64,000 bases of DNA from Streptomyces sp. NBC_00353. Lineage in GTDB: Bacteria > Actinomycetota > Actinomycetes > Streptomycetales > Streptomycetaceae. Shown here in pieces: positions 52,802 through 61,116 of this stretch (its first letter is position 1; each line of letters begins with the position of its first letter). Position numbers and translations under genes: made by a program. The stretch is from the NCBI RefSeq assembly GCF_036108815.1, contig NZ_CP107985.1:7499501-7563500 (forward strand), written 5' to 3'. The notes beneath the pieces are model-generated. The model did no database searches. It was not told the origin of the DNA and saw only the letters and a program-made list of their open reading frames with translations.

Positions 52802-53692
52802 TCAGCGGAAGGTGTTGCAGTCGGCCATGTCGCCGCTGCGGAAGCCGGTGGTGAACCACTGCTGGCGCTGCGCGGCCGAACCGTGCGTCCAGGACTCGGG
52901 GGTGACCCGGCCCTGGAACCTCTCCTGGATCCGGTCGTCGCCCACCGCCGCGGCCGCGTCGAGCCCGTCCCGGATGTCCGCCGGCGTCAGCGAGGTGATC
53001 AGCGGCCGACCGGTCGACTCGTCGGGCGTGGTCGTCGCGTGGTGCGCCCAGACCCCGGCGTAGCAGTCGGCCTGCAGCTCCACCTTCACCGCGTTGCTGT
53101 TCGAGCCCGTCCGGCCGTCCTGCGACCGGCTCAGCGTCCCCATCCGGTCCTGCACATGGTGGCCGTACTCGTGCGCGACGACGTACGCCTCGGCGAACGG
53201 GCCGCCGCTCGATCCGAACTTCGTCCGCAGCTCGTCGAAGAACCCCAGGTCCAGATAGACCTGCCGGTCGCCCGGACAGTAGAACGGCCCGACCGCCGAG
53301 GTCGCGGCACCACAGGCGGTGCCGATCCGGTCGGTGAACAGAACCGTCTTCGCGTCCGGGTACCGCGCGCCCCGCCGGGCGAACTCCTGGCGCCAGAAGT
53401 CCTGCACGCTGTTGACGACCGCGACGGTCCGGCAGTCGTCCCGGGTGTTCGCGTCCTGGCCGGTCCGGCAGCTCTGCTCGACCTGCGCCGCCGAGGACGC
53501 GGTGGCCGTCGTACCCGAGTCGCCCGACGAAAGACCCAGCTGGTCGGGGCCGACACCGAAGAACAGCCCCAGGATCAGCGCGATGACACCGATGATGCCG
53601 CCGCCCACCGTGGCCTTGCCGCCCGGGATCCGGCTGCCGCGCACATCCCGGACCTCGGACGTGTCCAGATCGGCGTCGTCGTCGAACTGCAT
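52802..53692 (-). CDS. Neutral zinc metallopeptidase (YpfJ family)
   Basis: Protein of 296 residues with a cytoplasmic acidic N-terminus (MQFDDDADLDTSEVRD), one membrane helix (GGGIIGVIALILGLFFGVG) and an outer peptidase domain. The zinc site is HEYGHH with H174, E175 and H178; VELQADCYAGVWA contributes the third ligand region. Four cysteines may form disulphides. Substrate is unknown; it probably acts at the envelope. Confidence 0.9.
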   Translation of the reverse strand: MQFDDDADLDTSEVRDVRGSRIPGGKATVGGGIIGVIALILGLFFGVGPDQLGLSSGDSGTTATASSAAQVEQSCRTGQDANTRDDCRTVAVVNSVQDFWRQEFARRGARYPDAKTVLFTDRIGTACGAATSAVGPFYCPGDRQVYLDLGFFDELRTKFGSSGGPFAEAYVVAHEYGHHVQDRMGTLSRSQDGRTGSNSNAVKVELQADCYAGVWAHHATTTPDESTGRPLITSLTPADIRDGLDAAAAVGDDRIQERFQGRVTPESWTHGSAAQRQQWFTTGFRSGDMADCNTFR

Positions 53693-53875
53693 GGGGCACC
53701 ACTCCCTGCTCCGGCCGCGGCTGCCTCACCGCCCTTCGCCGAGTATCGGACAGTTCATCCGCACCTGCCCCTTTTTGGTAACAGGGCGCAGTGGGCCGGA
53801 AGCACTGGGCGAGCGCCGGGCGGTCCCGGTGGGGCAGCGGCGCCAGCACGCGGAAAAGCAGTTGCACACCGCCAG

Positions 53876-53881
53876 TAGACT
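53876..53881 (+). promoter_or_regulatory. -10 element placing transcription start at the leader ORF
   Basis: TAGACT lies seven bases before the ATG of a seven-codon ORF, so the transcript would start at or next to that ATG (leaderless). No consensus -35 is present at 17-18 bases; GGAAAA (53852-53857) stands there instead. Confidence 0.45.
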
Positions 53882-53888
53882 GACCCCT

Positions 53889-53912
53889 ATGGCAATTCTC
53901 CTTGTGCACTAG
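53889..53912 (+). CDS. Seven-codon leader peptide ORF (MAILLVH) before the ABC-F gene
   Basis: ATG GCA ATT CTC CTT GTG CAC TAG encodes MAILLVH. It is preceded by a -10-like box seven bases away and followed after 64 bases by the GTG of an ABC-F ribosomal ATPase. The last base of its stop begins a GACGGCG/CGCCGTC dyad (53912-53918 with 53947-53953), so ribosome position on the leader could control a downstream structure. Attenuation through short leader peptides is common for ABC-F and other translation-linked genes; here it is inference. Confidence 0.5.
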   Translation: MAILLVH

Positions 53913-53976
53913 ACGGCGTCGAGATAACTCCGCCCGTCGTCCCGCCCGCCGTCCATACCGCCCTGGAGTTTTACCC

Positions 53977-55575
53977 GTGATCACCGCTTCCGGCATCGAG
54001 CTGCGTGCCGGCGCCCGCATCCTCATCGAGTCCGCCTCCTTCCGCATCGCCAAGGGCGACCGCATCGGTCTCGTCGGCCGCAACGGGGCGGGCAAGACCA
54101 CCCTCACCAAGTGCCTCGCAGGCGAAGGTGTGCCCGCCGGCGGCACCATCGCCCGCTCCGGCGAGGTCGGCTACCTCCCGCAGGACCCGCGCACCGGCGA
54201 CCTCGAAGTCCTCGCCCGAGACCGCATCCTCTCCGCCCGCGGTCTCGACGAGATCCTGCGCAAGATGCGTGAGAACGAGGACCGGATGGCGAACGGCAAG
54301 GGCGCCACCCGCGAAAAGGCCATGAAGAAGTACGAGCGGCTGGAGACGGAGTTCCTCACCAAGGGCGGTTACGCCGCCGAGGCCGAGGCCGCCACCATCG
54401 CCGCCGCGCTCAGCCTGCCCGACCGGGTGCTCGGACAGCCGCTCCACACGCTCTCCGGCGGTCAGCGCCGCCGCGTCGAGCTGGCACGCATCCTCTTCTC
54501 GGACGCCGACACCCTGCTCCTCGACGAGCCGACCAACCACCTCGACGCCGACTCGATCGTCTGGCTGCGCGACTACCTGAAGAGCTACCGCGGCGGCTTC
54601 ATCGTGATCTCCCACGATGTCGACCTCGTCGAGACGGTCGTCAACAAGGTCTTCTACCTCGACGCCAACCGCTCGCAGATCGACGTCTACAACATGGGCT
54701 GGAAGCTCTACCAGCAGCAGCGCGAGGCCGACGAGAAGCGCCGCAAGCGCGAGCGTCAGAACGCCGAGAAGAAGGCCGCGGCCCTCAACTCGCAGGCCGA
54801 CAAGATGCGCGCCAAGGCCACCAAGACCGTCGCCGCGCAGAACATGGCCAAGCGCGCCGAGCGGCTGCTCTCCGGCCTGGAGGCCGTCCGGGTCTCGGAC
54901 AAGGTCGCCAAGCTGCGCTTCCCCGAGCCCTCGCCGTGCGGCAAGACCCCCCTGATGGCGGAGGGGCTTTCCAAGTCCTACGGCTCGCTCGAAATCTTCA
55001 CCGATGTGGATCTCGCCATCGACAAGGGCTCCCGCGTCGTCATCCTCGGCCTCAACGGTGCAGGCAAGACCACCCTGCTCAGGCTCCTCGGCGGCGCCGA
55101 GAAGCCGGACACCGGCGAGGTCATCGAGGGCCACGGGCTCAAGCTCGGTTACTACGCGCAGGAGCACGAGACCCTCGACCCGGAGCGCTCCGTCCTGGAG
55201 AACATGCGCTCCGCCGCCCCGGACCTCGATCTCGTCGAGGTCCGCAAGACGCTGGGTTCGTTCCTCTTCTCCGGCGACGACGTCGACAAGCCGGCCGGGG
55301 TGCTCTCCGGCGGTGAGAAGACCCGTCTCGCGCTGGCGACCCTGGTGGTCTCCTCCGCCAATGTGCTGCTCCTCGACGAGCCGACGAACAACCTCGACCC
55401 GGCCAGCCGCGAGGAGATCCTCGGCGCGCTGCGCACGTACAAGGGCGCGGTCGTTCTCGTCACGCACGACGAGGGTGCGGTCGAGGCGCTCCAGCCCGAG
55501 CGGATCATCCTGCTGCCGGACGGCGTCGAGGACCTGTGGGGCGCGGACTACCGGGACCTGGTCGCACTGGCCTGA
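53977..55575 (+). CDS. ABC-F family ATPase (ribosome-associated)
   Basis: Soluble protein of 532 residues with two nucleotide-binding domains and no membrane part. NBD1: Walker A GRNGAGKTT near 37-45 and signature LSGGQRRRVELA; NBD2: Walker A GLNGAGKTT near 360 and signature LSGGEKTRLALA. Between them a charged interdomain helix pair (QQREADEKRRKRERQNAEKK) would reach the ribosomal tRNA sites. ABC-F proteins relieve stalled ribosomes or give resistance to ribosome-targeting antibiotics; which applies cannot be told here. GGAGTTTTACCC precedes the GTG. Confidence 0.9.
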   Translation: MITASGIELRAGARILIESASFRIAKGDRIGLVGRNGAGKTTLTKCLAGEGVPAGGTIARSGEVGYLPQDPRTGDLEVLARDRILSARGLDEILRKMRENEDRMANGKGATREKAMKKYERLETEFLTKGGYAAEAEAATIAAALSLPDRVLGQPLHTLSGGQRRRVELARILFSDADTLLLDEPTNHLDADSIVWLRDYLKSYRGGFIVISHDVDLVETVVNKVFYLDANRSQIDVYNMGWKLYQQQREADEKRRKRERQNAEKKAAALNSQADKMRAKATKTVAAQNMAKRAERLLSGLEAVRVSDKVAKLRFPEPSPCGKTPLMAEGLSKSYGSLEIFTDVDLAIDKGSRVVILGLNGAGKTTLLRLLGGAEKPDTGEVIEGHGLKLGYYAQEHETLDPERSVLENMRSAAPDLDLVEVRKTLGSFLFSGDDVDKPAGVLSGGEKTRLALATLVVSSANVLLLDEPTNNLDPASREEILGALRTYKGAVVLVTHDEGAVEALQPERIILLPDGVEDLWGADYRDLVALA

Positions 55576-55895
55576 TCCACTTCGACTGGATCATTCGGCC
55601 CAGACGTGATCCATCATCTGTGTGAGGACCTCTCATACCTCGGCGCGGCGCCCGGCAGATACCTGCCGGGCGCACCCATGTGGGGCTGAAGCCCCCCGTA
55701 CGGCCCTGACCTGGCCGTTCATCTCGGAGCCGCGGCCACCTGCCCCCATCGCCCTCCGGAACCTCGGATTCCGGTTGTGATGGCGTATTCCCGGGGTGCC
55801 AAACCGGTTGTACGGACCTTGCCGAATGGGTGGCCAGGAAGCCCGCGAGGGGTGATCATGAGAGTCCAGAGCGCACTTCCCATGAGGAGGCACGG
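55576..55895 (+). other. 320-base region between the ABC-F gene and gbn
   Basis: Contains the ABC-F terminator hairpin (55648-55673) and, further on, the promoter region of gbn. No other gene with Streptomyces codon bias is visible. An AT-richer part around 55760-55815 (TTGTGATGGCGTATTC, then TTGTACGGACC) is the likely promoter zone. Confidence 0.45.
55648..55673 (+). terminator. Hairpin terminator after the ABC-F gene
   Basis: GCGCCCGGCAG and CTGCCGGGCGC form a perfect 11-bp stem with a four-base ATAC loop, 72 bases after the stop. Confidence 0.75.
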
Positions 55896-56117
55896 GTGGC
55901 CGAGACTCTGAAGAAGGGCAGCCGGGTTACCGGCGCCGCGCGCGACAAGCTCGCGGCAGACCTGAAGAAGAAGTACGACTCCGGTGCGAGCATCCGGGCG
56001 TTGGCCGAAGAGACCGGCCGCTCCTACGGATTCGTCCACCGGATGCTCAGCGAGTCCGGAGTCACGCTGCGAGGGCGTGGCGGAGCAACACGGGGCAAGA
56101 AGGCCGCCGCGGCCTGA
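55896..56117 (+). CDS. gbn: Gbn, GATC-binding nucleoid-associated helix-turn-helix protein
   Basis: DNA-binding protein of 73 residues. AETLKKGSRVTGAARDKLAAD, then KKKYDSGASIRALAEETGRS with YGFVHRMLSESGVTL as recognition helix, and a basic GRGGATRGKKAAAA tail, match the highly conserved actinobacterial protein known in S. coelicolor as Gbn (SCO1839), which binds GATC-containing sites genome-wide and affects sporulation and antibiotic production. GAGGAGGCACGG precedes the GTG. Identification is from memory of the family sequence. Confidence 0.88.
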   Translation: MAETLKKGSRVTGAARDKLAADLKKKYDSGASIRALAEETGRSYGFVHRMLSESGVTLRGRGGATRGKKAAAA

Positions 56118-56275
56118 CGGCCGTCGGCGGATCGGGACACGTCGCAGGACGGACGCGTTCCGAGGGCTCACCGGTTTCGGCGGTGGCCACCCGGTAGATC
56201 GCGTGATCGACCGGGTGGTTACTGTTCAGTCACTTAGCTCGACATGCTGACTGCACCCGATCCCGGAGGCGCCCC

Positions 56276-57067
56276 ATGACCTCGCTCGACTCTGTGCTCG
56301 ACCAGGACGGCGTACGACTCACCGTCGATGACGCGGTTGCCACAGTGACCCTCACCAACCCGGCCAAGCGCAACGCTCAGTCCCCCGCTCTGTGGCGGGC
56401 GTTGACGGCGGCCGGAAGGGCACTGCCCGGCAGCGTGCGGGTCGTCGTGCTGTGCGGCGAGGGGAAATCCTTCTCCGCCGGCCTCGACCGGCAGGCGTTC
56501 ACCCCTGAGGGGTTCGACGGTGAGCCGTCGTTCCTGGACCTGGCGCGCGGCTCGGAGTCCGATCTCGACGCGACCATCGCCGAGTACCAGGAGGCGTTCA
56601 CCTGGTGGCGCCGCAACGACATCGTGTCGATCGCGGCCGTCCAGGGTCATGCCATCGGTGCCGGCTTCCAGCTCGCCCTCGCCTGCGATCTGCGGATCGT
56701 CGCCGAGGACGTGCAGTTCGCCATGCGCGAGACCAGCCTGGGCCTGGTCCCGGACCTCACCGGTACGCACCCTCTGGTGAACCTGGTGGGGTATGCCCGT
56801 GCGCTCGAAATCTGCGCCACCGGCCGCTTCGTATACGCGGAGGAGGCCGAGCGCACCGGCCTCGCCAACCTCGTCGTCCCCGCCGACCAGCTCGACGCGG
56901 CGGCCCGCGACCTGTCCGCAGCACTGCTGGCGGCCCCGCGCGACGCCGTCATCGAGACCAAGGCGCTGCTGAGCGGTGCCGTCTCGCGTACGTACGAGGA
57001 CCAGCGCACCGCCGAACGCGCGGCGCAGGGCCGCCGGCTGCGCGACCTGGCGGGCGTCACCGACTGA
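56276..57067 (+). CDS. Enoyl-CoA hydratase/isomerase family protein
   Basis: Crotonase-fold enzyme of 263 residues that would hydrate or isomerise an acyl-CoA. KRNAQSPALWRALTAAG, then GKSFSAGLDRQAF (oxyanion hole) and AVQGHAIGAGFQLALACDLRI with the second oxyanion block are present, followed by METSLGLVPDLTGT-type sequence (RETSLGLVPDLTG). In this last block the usual catalytic glutamate positions are only partly conserved, so the exact reaction is open. GAGGCGCCCC precedes the ATG. Confidence 0.88.
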   Translation: MTSLDSVLDQDGVRLTVDDAVATVTLTNPAKRNAQSPALWRALTAAGRALPGSVRVVVLCGEGKSFSAGLDRQAFTPEGFDGEPSFLDLARGSESDLDATIAEYQEAFTWWRRNDIVSIAAVQGHAIGAGFQLALACDLRIVAEDVQFAMRETSLGLVPDLTGTHPLVNLVGYARALEICATGRFVYAEEAERTGLANLVVPADQLDAAARDLSAALLAAPRDAVIETKALLSGAVSRTYEDQRTAERAAQGRRLRDLAGVTD

Positions 57068-57079
57068 GAGCACGGCACC

Positions 57080-57103
57080 GGCCGGGCGACGAGCCGCCCG
57101 GCC
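57080..57103. terminator. Bidirectional hairpin terminator
   Basis: GGCCGGGCG and CGCCCGGCC form a 9-bp stem with a six-base loop between the convergent hydratase and Asp23-related genes. Confidence 0.75.
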
Positions 57104-57110
57104 GCCCCTC

Positions 57111-57812
57111 TCAGTCCTCCTCCACCACCGCGGTGACCAGCACGGTGACCGGCGGATGCCCGTCCACGGCATCCGACACCGCCGTGCGCACCGCCAGCGC
57201 CACGTCGAGTGCCCGGTGGTCCCCGGACGTCGCCAGTTCGACCCGCACATGGTCCGGGCCCGTATGTACCGCGCTGCCCAGCACCCGGGTCAGTGTCGCG
57301 ACGCCGGGGACCCCGGCGGCCGCGGTTCCCGCCACACCCTCCGGCTCCGTTCCACGCACCGCGGACGGCTCCGGTGCCGGCCGTTCGGGGACCGTGTCCA
57401 GCAGCTCCGTCACCCGTAGGTCCACCTCGCCGACCACCAGGCCCAGTCGCTGTGCGGCGGCTGTCAGCAGCGCCGAGCGCAGTGCGGCAGCGGCGGTGGG
57501 CAGCGGCCGGTCGGCCGTTGCCGACATCGTCGCCTCGATCCGCAGCGGCCCGGGCGGCAGCGCACTGGGCGGGGCCGGCAGCGCCGGGTCCGGGGCGGAC
57601 TCGGGATCCGCCACCGCGATCCGTACCTCACCGAGCACCGGGCCGGGGCCGGGCGCGCCCGCCGTCCGGCGCAGCACCGCGACGGCGGCCCGCTCCGAGA
57701 TCCACGCGCCGTCCGCCGGACCGCCCAGAGGGAGCAACCGGCCCAGGCCGAGCCTCTGCCGTACCGCAGCTGTCCATCCGTCGGCCCTGTGCGGGCTGTC
57801 AGCCGTCGTCAT
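57111..57812 (-). CDS. Hypothetical protein of the Asp23/Gls24 cluster
   Basis: Protein of 233 residues, Ala/Pro-rich, no signal peptide. Two similar halves are hinted at: WISERAAVAVLRRTAG and GPGPVLGEVRIAVADPES early, and TGPDHVRVELATSGDHRALD, then VALAVRTAVSDAVDGHPP, which resembles the C-terminal alkaline-shock motif. It is divergent from the first Asp23 gene with a 93-base spacer and probably belongs to the same system. Confidence 0.72.
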   Translation of the reverse strand: MTTADSPHRADGWTAAVRQRLGLGRLLPLGGPADGAWISERAAVAVLRRTAGAPGPGPVLGEVRIAVADPESAPDPALPAPPSALPPGPLRIEATMSATADRPLPTAAAALRSALLTAAAQRLGLVVGEVDLRVTELLDTVPERPAPEPSAVRGTEPEGVAGTAAAGVPGVATLTRVLGSAVHTGPDHVRVELATSGDHRALDVALAVRTAVSDAVDGHPPVTVLVTAVVEED

Positions 57813-57905
57813 TGCCCCAGCCTGCCGCATCCACGGCGCGAGACGGGGCAAGCGCACTTAATGTGGGCAACGAAGTCCGACCCTGCCCTGAAGGGAAGTG
57901 TGGCG

Positions 57906-58394
57906 ATGACCGACACCCCACAGCGGAACCGGCCCGAGACCCCCGACCACGCGACGGGGGACGACAGCAGAAGGAGCCCGCTGACCAAGCGCGGTGGGGG
58001 AGATCCCGCCACCCGTGGCCGTACCACCATCGCCGACGGTGTGGTCGAGAAGATCGCCGGCATGGCGGCGCGCGACGTGGTCGGTGTCCATGCGATGGGA
58101 AGCGGCCTCTCCCGTACCTTCGGCGCGGTGCGCGACCGGGTCCCCGGCGGCGGCAAGTCCGTGACCCGCGGCGTCAAGGCCGAGGTCGGCGAGTCGCAGA
58201 CCGCCCTCGATCTGGAGATCGTCGTCGACTACGGCGTTTCGATCTCCGATGTCGCCCGTGACGTGCGGGAGAACGTCATTGCGGCGGTCGAACGGATGAC
58301 CGGCCTCGAAGTCGTCGAGGTCAATATCGCGGTCAGCGATGTGAAGCTGCCTGACGAGGAGGACGAGGACCAGTCCGAGCCACGTCTCCAGTAG
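57906..58394 (+). CDS. Asp23/Gls24 family envelope stress protein
   Basis: Soluble protein of 162 residues: a charged N-terminus, then GRTTIADGVVEKIAGMAARDVVGVHAMG (only partly quoted motif TTIADGVVEKIAG), and TALDLEIVVDYGVSISDVAR with VRENVIAAVERMTGLEVVEV, the Asp23 core. The acidic tail ends DEEDEDQSEPRLQ. AAGGGAAGTGTGGCG precedes the ATG. In Firmicutes Asp23 is tethered to the membrane by AmaP; an AmaP-like gene closes this operon. Confidence 0.88.
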   Translation: MTDTPQRNRPETPDHATGDDSRRSPLTKRGGGDPATRGRTTIADGVVEKIAGMAARDVVGVHAMGSGLSRTFGAVRDRVPGGGKSVTRGVKAEVGESQTALDLEIVVDYGVSISDVARDVRENVIAAVERMTGLEVVEVNIAVSDVKLPDEEDEDQSEPRLQ

Positions 58395-58426
58395 GCCTCC
58401 CACCCGAGGCAGTTGAGGAGCGCACG

Positions 58427-58618
58427 ATGAGCATGGCTGTGGTCGGCCTGGTGGCCGGCATGGCGCTCGGGTTCGCCGGTTACTTCGGCGGATTCGGGGC
58501 CTTTCTGCTGGTCGCGGCCTTGGGAGCGGTCGGCTTTATCGCTGGTCGCTTCCTCGACGGCGATCTGGAACCCGGCGACTTCTTCCGGAGTCGCGAGCGC
58601 GGCGACCGACGGCGGTGA
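58427..58618 (+). CDS. Small membrane protein (DUF2273-like) of the Asp23 operon
   Basis: Protein of 63 residues with one long or two short helices (AVVGLVAGMALGFAGYFG and FGAFLLVAALGAVGFIAG) and a charged tail DGDLEPGDFFRSRERGDRRR. Size, topology and position match the small membrane proteins of Asp23 operons. Its stop overlaps the next GTG. Confidence 0.8.
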   Translation: MSMAVVGLVAGMALGFAGYFGGFGAFLLVAALGAVGFIAGRFLDGDLEPGDFFRSRERGDRRR

Positions 58619-58977
58619 CGGCGTTGTCGGGGGTACTCGGCCGGATCCCCGCCGCGGAACGCGGGGAGACCAGGATCGCCGACCGGGTGGTCGCGAAGAT
58701 CGCCGCACAGGCGGCGAAGGAGGCGATCGACGAGCCGCCGAAGGAGGGTGCGTCCCCGCGTGCCACCGTCACGGTGCACCGTGACACCGCACGGGTACGG
58801 GTCAGTCTGGAGCTCGGATACCCCGGCGACATCGGCCACCAGTGCGGTGCCGTGCGTCGGCGGGTCATCGAACGGGTAAGGGCGTTGGCGGGGATGGAAG
58901 TGCCCGAAGTGGCCGTACAGGTCGAGCGTCTGCACCCCGCGGGAGTGAGCGCCGCGGTACAGGGGAGGATCCGATGA
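58615..58977 (+). CDS. Second Asp23/Gls24 family protein
   Basis: Protein of 120 residues: GETRIADRVVAKIAAQAAKEA and TVHRDTARVRVSLELGYPG, then VRRRVIERVRALAGMEVPEV form the Asp23 core, with a shorter N-terminus and no acidic tail. GTG start overlaps the preceding stop; the stop overlaps the next ATG. May hetero-oligomerise with the first Asp23 protein. Confidence 0.83.
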   Translation: MTALSGVLGRIPAAERGETRIADRVVAKIAAQAAKEAIDEPPKEGASPRATVTVHRDTARVRVSLELGYPGDIGHQCGAVRRRVIERVRALAGMEVPEVAVQVERLHPAGVSAAVQGRIR

Positions 58978-59657
58978 CCGAACCCCAGGACCCGGGGAAC
59001 AGCACGAAGCGCCTGCCCACCGTCGACCCTGTGGAACACGGCGGAGCGGTGGCCCTGGACCAGTCGGCCTCCGCCGCCTCGTACGACCCGGCGCCGACGA
59101 AGGAAGGCGGCGGCAGCGCCGGCCGCTTCTGGTCCGCGCGCCGCATCCCCGCCGGCCTCGTCGCACTGGTGGTCCTCGGCGGCGCCGGCCTGCTGCTGTA
59201 CGACGTGGCGGCGGTACGGGCCGACCATCCGGCGATGCGGTGGCGCCGCTCGCTCGCCGACGAACTGGCACAACGCCCGCTGAACAACGTGTGGGTGCTG
59301 GTCGGAGCGGGGGTCGCCATGGCGATCGGCCTGTGGCTCATCGTCCTCGCCGCCACACCCGGTCTGCGCGACCTGCTGCCGATGCGCCGCGACCGACCCG
59401 ATGTACGGGCCGGGCTCGACCGGACCGCCGCCGCCCTGGTCCTGCGCGACCGGGCGGTGGAGGTGTCCGGCGTGCAGTCGGTGCGGGTCCGGATGGGGCG
59501 TGCCAAGGTCGCGGTGCGCGCCGTGTCGCACTTCCGTGAACTCGACGACGTACGGGCCGACTTGGACACCGTACTGACAACGGGCATCGACGAACTGGGC
59601 CTGGCGAAGCCGCCGAGCCTGTCGGTGCATGTCCGCCGTCCGGCCAAGAAGGGGTGA
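58974..59657 (+). CDS. DUF6286 membrane protein of the Asp23 operon
   Basis: Protein of 227 residues with a disordered N-terminus, two membrane helices (IPAGLVALVVLGGAGLLLYD and VWVLVGAGVAMAIGLWLIVL) and a cytoplasmic C-terminal domain (TAAALVLRDRAVEVSGVQSV, then SLSVHVRRPAKKG) that resembles the AmaP/Asp23-interacting module. GGGGAGGATCCG precedes the ATG. Probably a membrane anchor. Confidence 0.8.
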   Translation: MTEPQDPGNSTKRLPTVDPVEHGGAVALDQSASAASYDPAPTKEGGGSAGRFWSARRIPAGLVALVVLGGAGLLLYDVAAVRADHPAMRWRRSLADELAQRPLNNVWVLVGAGVAMAIGLWLIVLAATPGLRDLLPMRRDRPDVRAGLDRTAAALVLRDRAVEVSGVQSVRVRMGRAKVAVRAVSHFRELDDVRADLDTVLTTGIDELGLAKPPSLSVHVRRPAKKG

Positions 59658-60241
59658 CCGCGGTGCTCAGTACCGTCAACCGGGTACTGCTCGGGCTCGC
59701 CGGCCTGGTGCTGATCTGTGGCGGCGGCGGGGTACTCGCCGCCGGGCTCGGTCTCTCCGTACCGTCCTGGTGGCCGTGGGACGGCAGGACCGATGTGCTG
59801 CTCTCCCGGGCAGACCGGGACCGCTGGCGCGCCGACAGCTGGTGGTGGCCGACCGTCATCGTGGTCCTCGCCGTGCTGGTCGTCCTCGCGCTGTGGTGGT
59901 TTTTCGCCCAGCTCCGCCGCGCCCGCCTCGCCGAGGTGCTGGTCGAGAGCGGTGACGGCGAGGGGGCGCTGCTGCGCGGCCGGGCCCTGGAGGACGTGCT
60001 CGCCGGGGAGGCGGGGACGCTGGACGGGGTGGCCCGTGCTCAGGTGATGCTGGTCGGCCGGCGCAGTTCGCCGCAGGCCCGGATCAGGCTGCTGATGGAA
60101 CCGCACGCGGCACCGGGCGAGGCGCTCGGCCGCCTCACGGACGAGGCACTGGCCCATGCGCGGGACTCGGCGGGGCTGGCGCAGCTACCGGCCGAGGTAC
60201 GGCTGCGGGCCGTCAAACACCGTGCAGAGCGCGTGAGTTGA
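59654..60241 (+). CDS. amaP: AmaP-like alkaline-shock membrane anchor protein
   Basis: Protein of 195 residues with two N-terminal helices (VNRVLLGLAGLVLICGGGGV and WWPTVIVVLAVLVVLALWWF) and a C-terminal domain with ARAQVMLVGRRSSPQARIRL, then LAQLPAEVRLRAVKH. This is the AmaP plan: anchors Asp23 to the membrane in Firmicutes. GTG start overlapping the preceding stop; a GTG three codons on is possible. Last gene of the operon. Confidence 0.8.
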   Translation: MTAVLSTVNRVLLGLAGLVLICGGGGVLAAGLGLSVPSWWPWDGRTDVLLSRADRDRWRADSWWWPTVIVVLAVLVVLALWWFFAQLRRARLAEVLVESGDGEGALLRGRALEDVLAGEAGTLDGVARAQVMLVGRRSSPQARIRLLMEPHAAPGEALGRLTDEALAHARDSAGLAQLPAEVRLRAVKHRAERVS

Positions 60242-60355
60242 CAGCGTGGGCGTCCGGCGGCGCACAATCGTGCCCGTCGAGGGGGTCTCCCGTGCCCTTG
60301 AGGGCGTGGGAGAGCTCGAGGACAGGATCGGCCACCGGACGGCCCCGGCGCCCGC

Positions 60356-61111
60356 TCAGAACCCGTGCCGTACACCGCCGTCCACGGGCACCATGATCCC
60401 GGTCAGATACGACGCCGCGGGCGACAGCAGGAACGCCGCCGTCCGGCCGAACTCCTGCGGCGTGCCGTACCGGCGCAACGGAATGCGCGCCTCGGCCGCC
60501 GCACGGGATGCCTCCGCGTCACCGGACAGCGCGTCCAGCTCACGCACCCGGTCCGTGTCGATCCGGGCCGGCAGTACGCCCACCACGCGGATGCCCCGCG
60601 GGCCGAGCTCGTCGGCCAGGGACTTGGCGAATCCGGCCAGGCCCGGTCGCAGACCGTTCGAAATGGTCAGTCCGGCGATCGGCTCATGGACCGAGCCGGA
60701 CAGCACGAAACCGATCACCCCGCCCTCGCCGAGTGCCGCGGCCGCAGTACGGGCCAGCCGTACCGCACCCAGGAACACCGAATCGAATGCCGACTGCCAC
60801 TGCTCGTCCGTGTTGTCCGCGACGAAGCCGGGGGCGGGCCCACCGACGCTGATCAGTATGCCGTCGAGCCGCCCGAACCGCTCATGGGCGGCGTCCACCA
60901 GCCGCTGCGCGGCGGCGGGCGCCGCATTGTCGGCGGCGAGGCCGACGACGTCCGGCCCCAGTTCGGCGGCGGCCGCCTCGACCCGCTTCTCGTCACGGCC
61001 GGTGATGATCACCTTCGCGCCGTCCGCCACCAGCTCCCGCGCCGTGGCGTTGCCCAGCCCCCGGGTCGCGCCGGTGACGATGTACACACGGTCCTTCAAT
61101 TCAAGATCCAT
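60356..61111 (-). CDS. SDR-family protein with atypical active site
   Basis: Rossmann-fold protein of 251 residues: cofactor loop TGATRGLGNATA near 13-24, RDEKRVEAAAAELG, and C-terminal SYLTGIMVPVDGGVRHG. At the usual YxxxK position the sequence reads SNGLR, so both the catalytic Tyr and Lys appear replaced (Ser and Arg by alignment of the following PGLAGFAKSLADEL). It may be a non-canonical reductase or a binding protein. It ends the minus-strand group with GH15. Confidence 0.85.
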   Translation of the reverse strand: MDLELKDRVYIVTGATRGLGNATARELVADGAKVIITGRDEKRVEAAAAELGPDVVGLAADNAAPAAAQRLVDAAHERFGRLDGILISVGGPAPGFVADNTDEQWQSAFDSVFLGAVRLARTAAAALGEGGVIGFVLSGSVHEPIAGLTISNGLRPGLAGFAKSLADELGPRGIRVVGVLPARIDTDRVRELDALSGDAEASRAAAEARIPLRRYGTPQEFGRTAAFLLSPAASYLTGIMVPVDGGVRHGF

Positions 61112-61116
61112 GGCCC

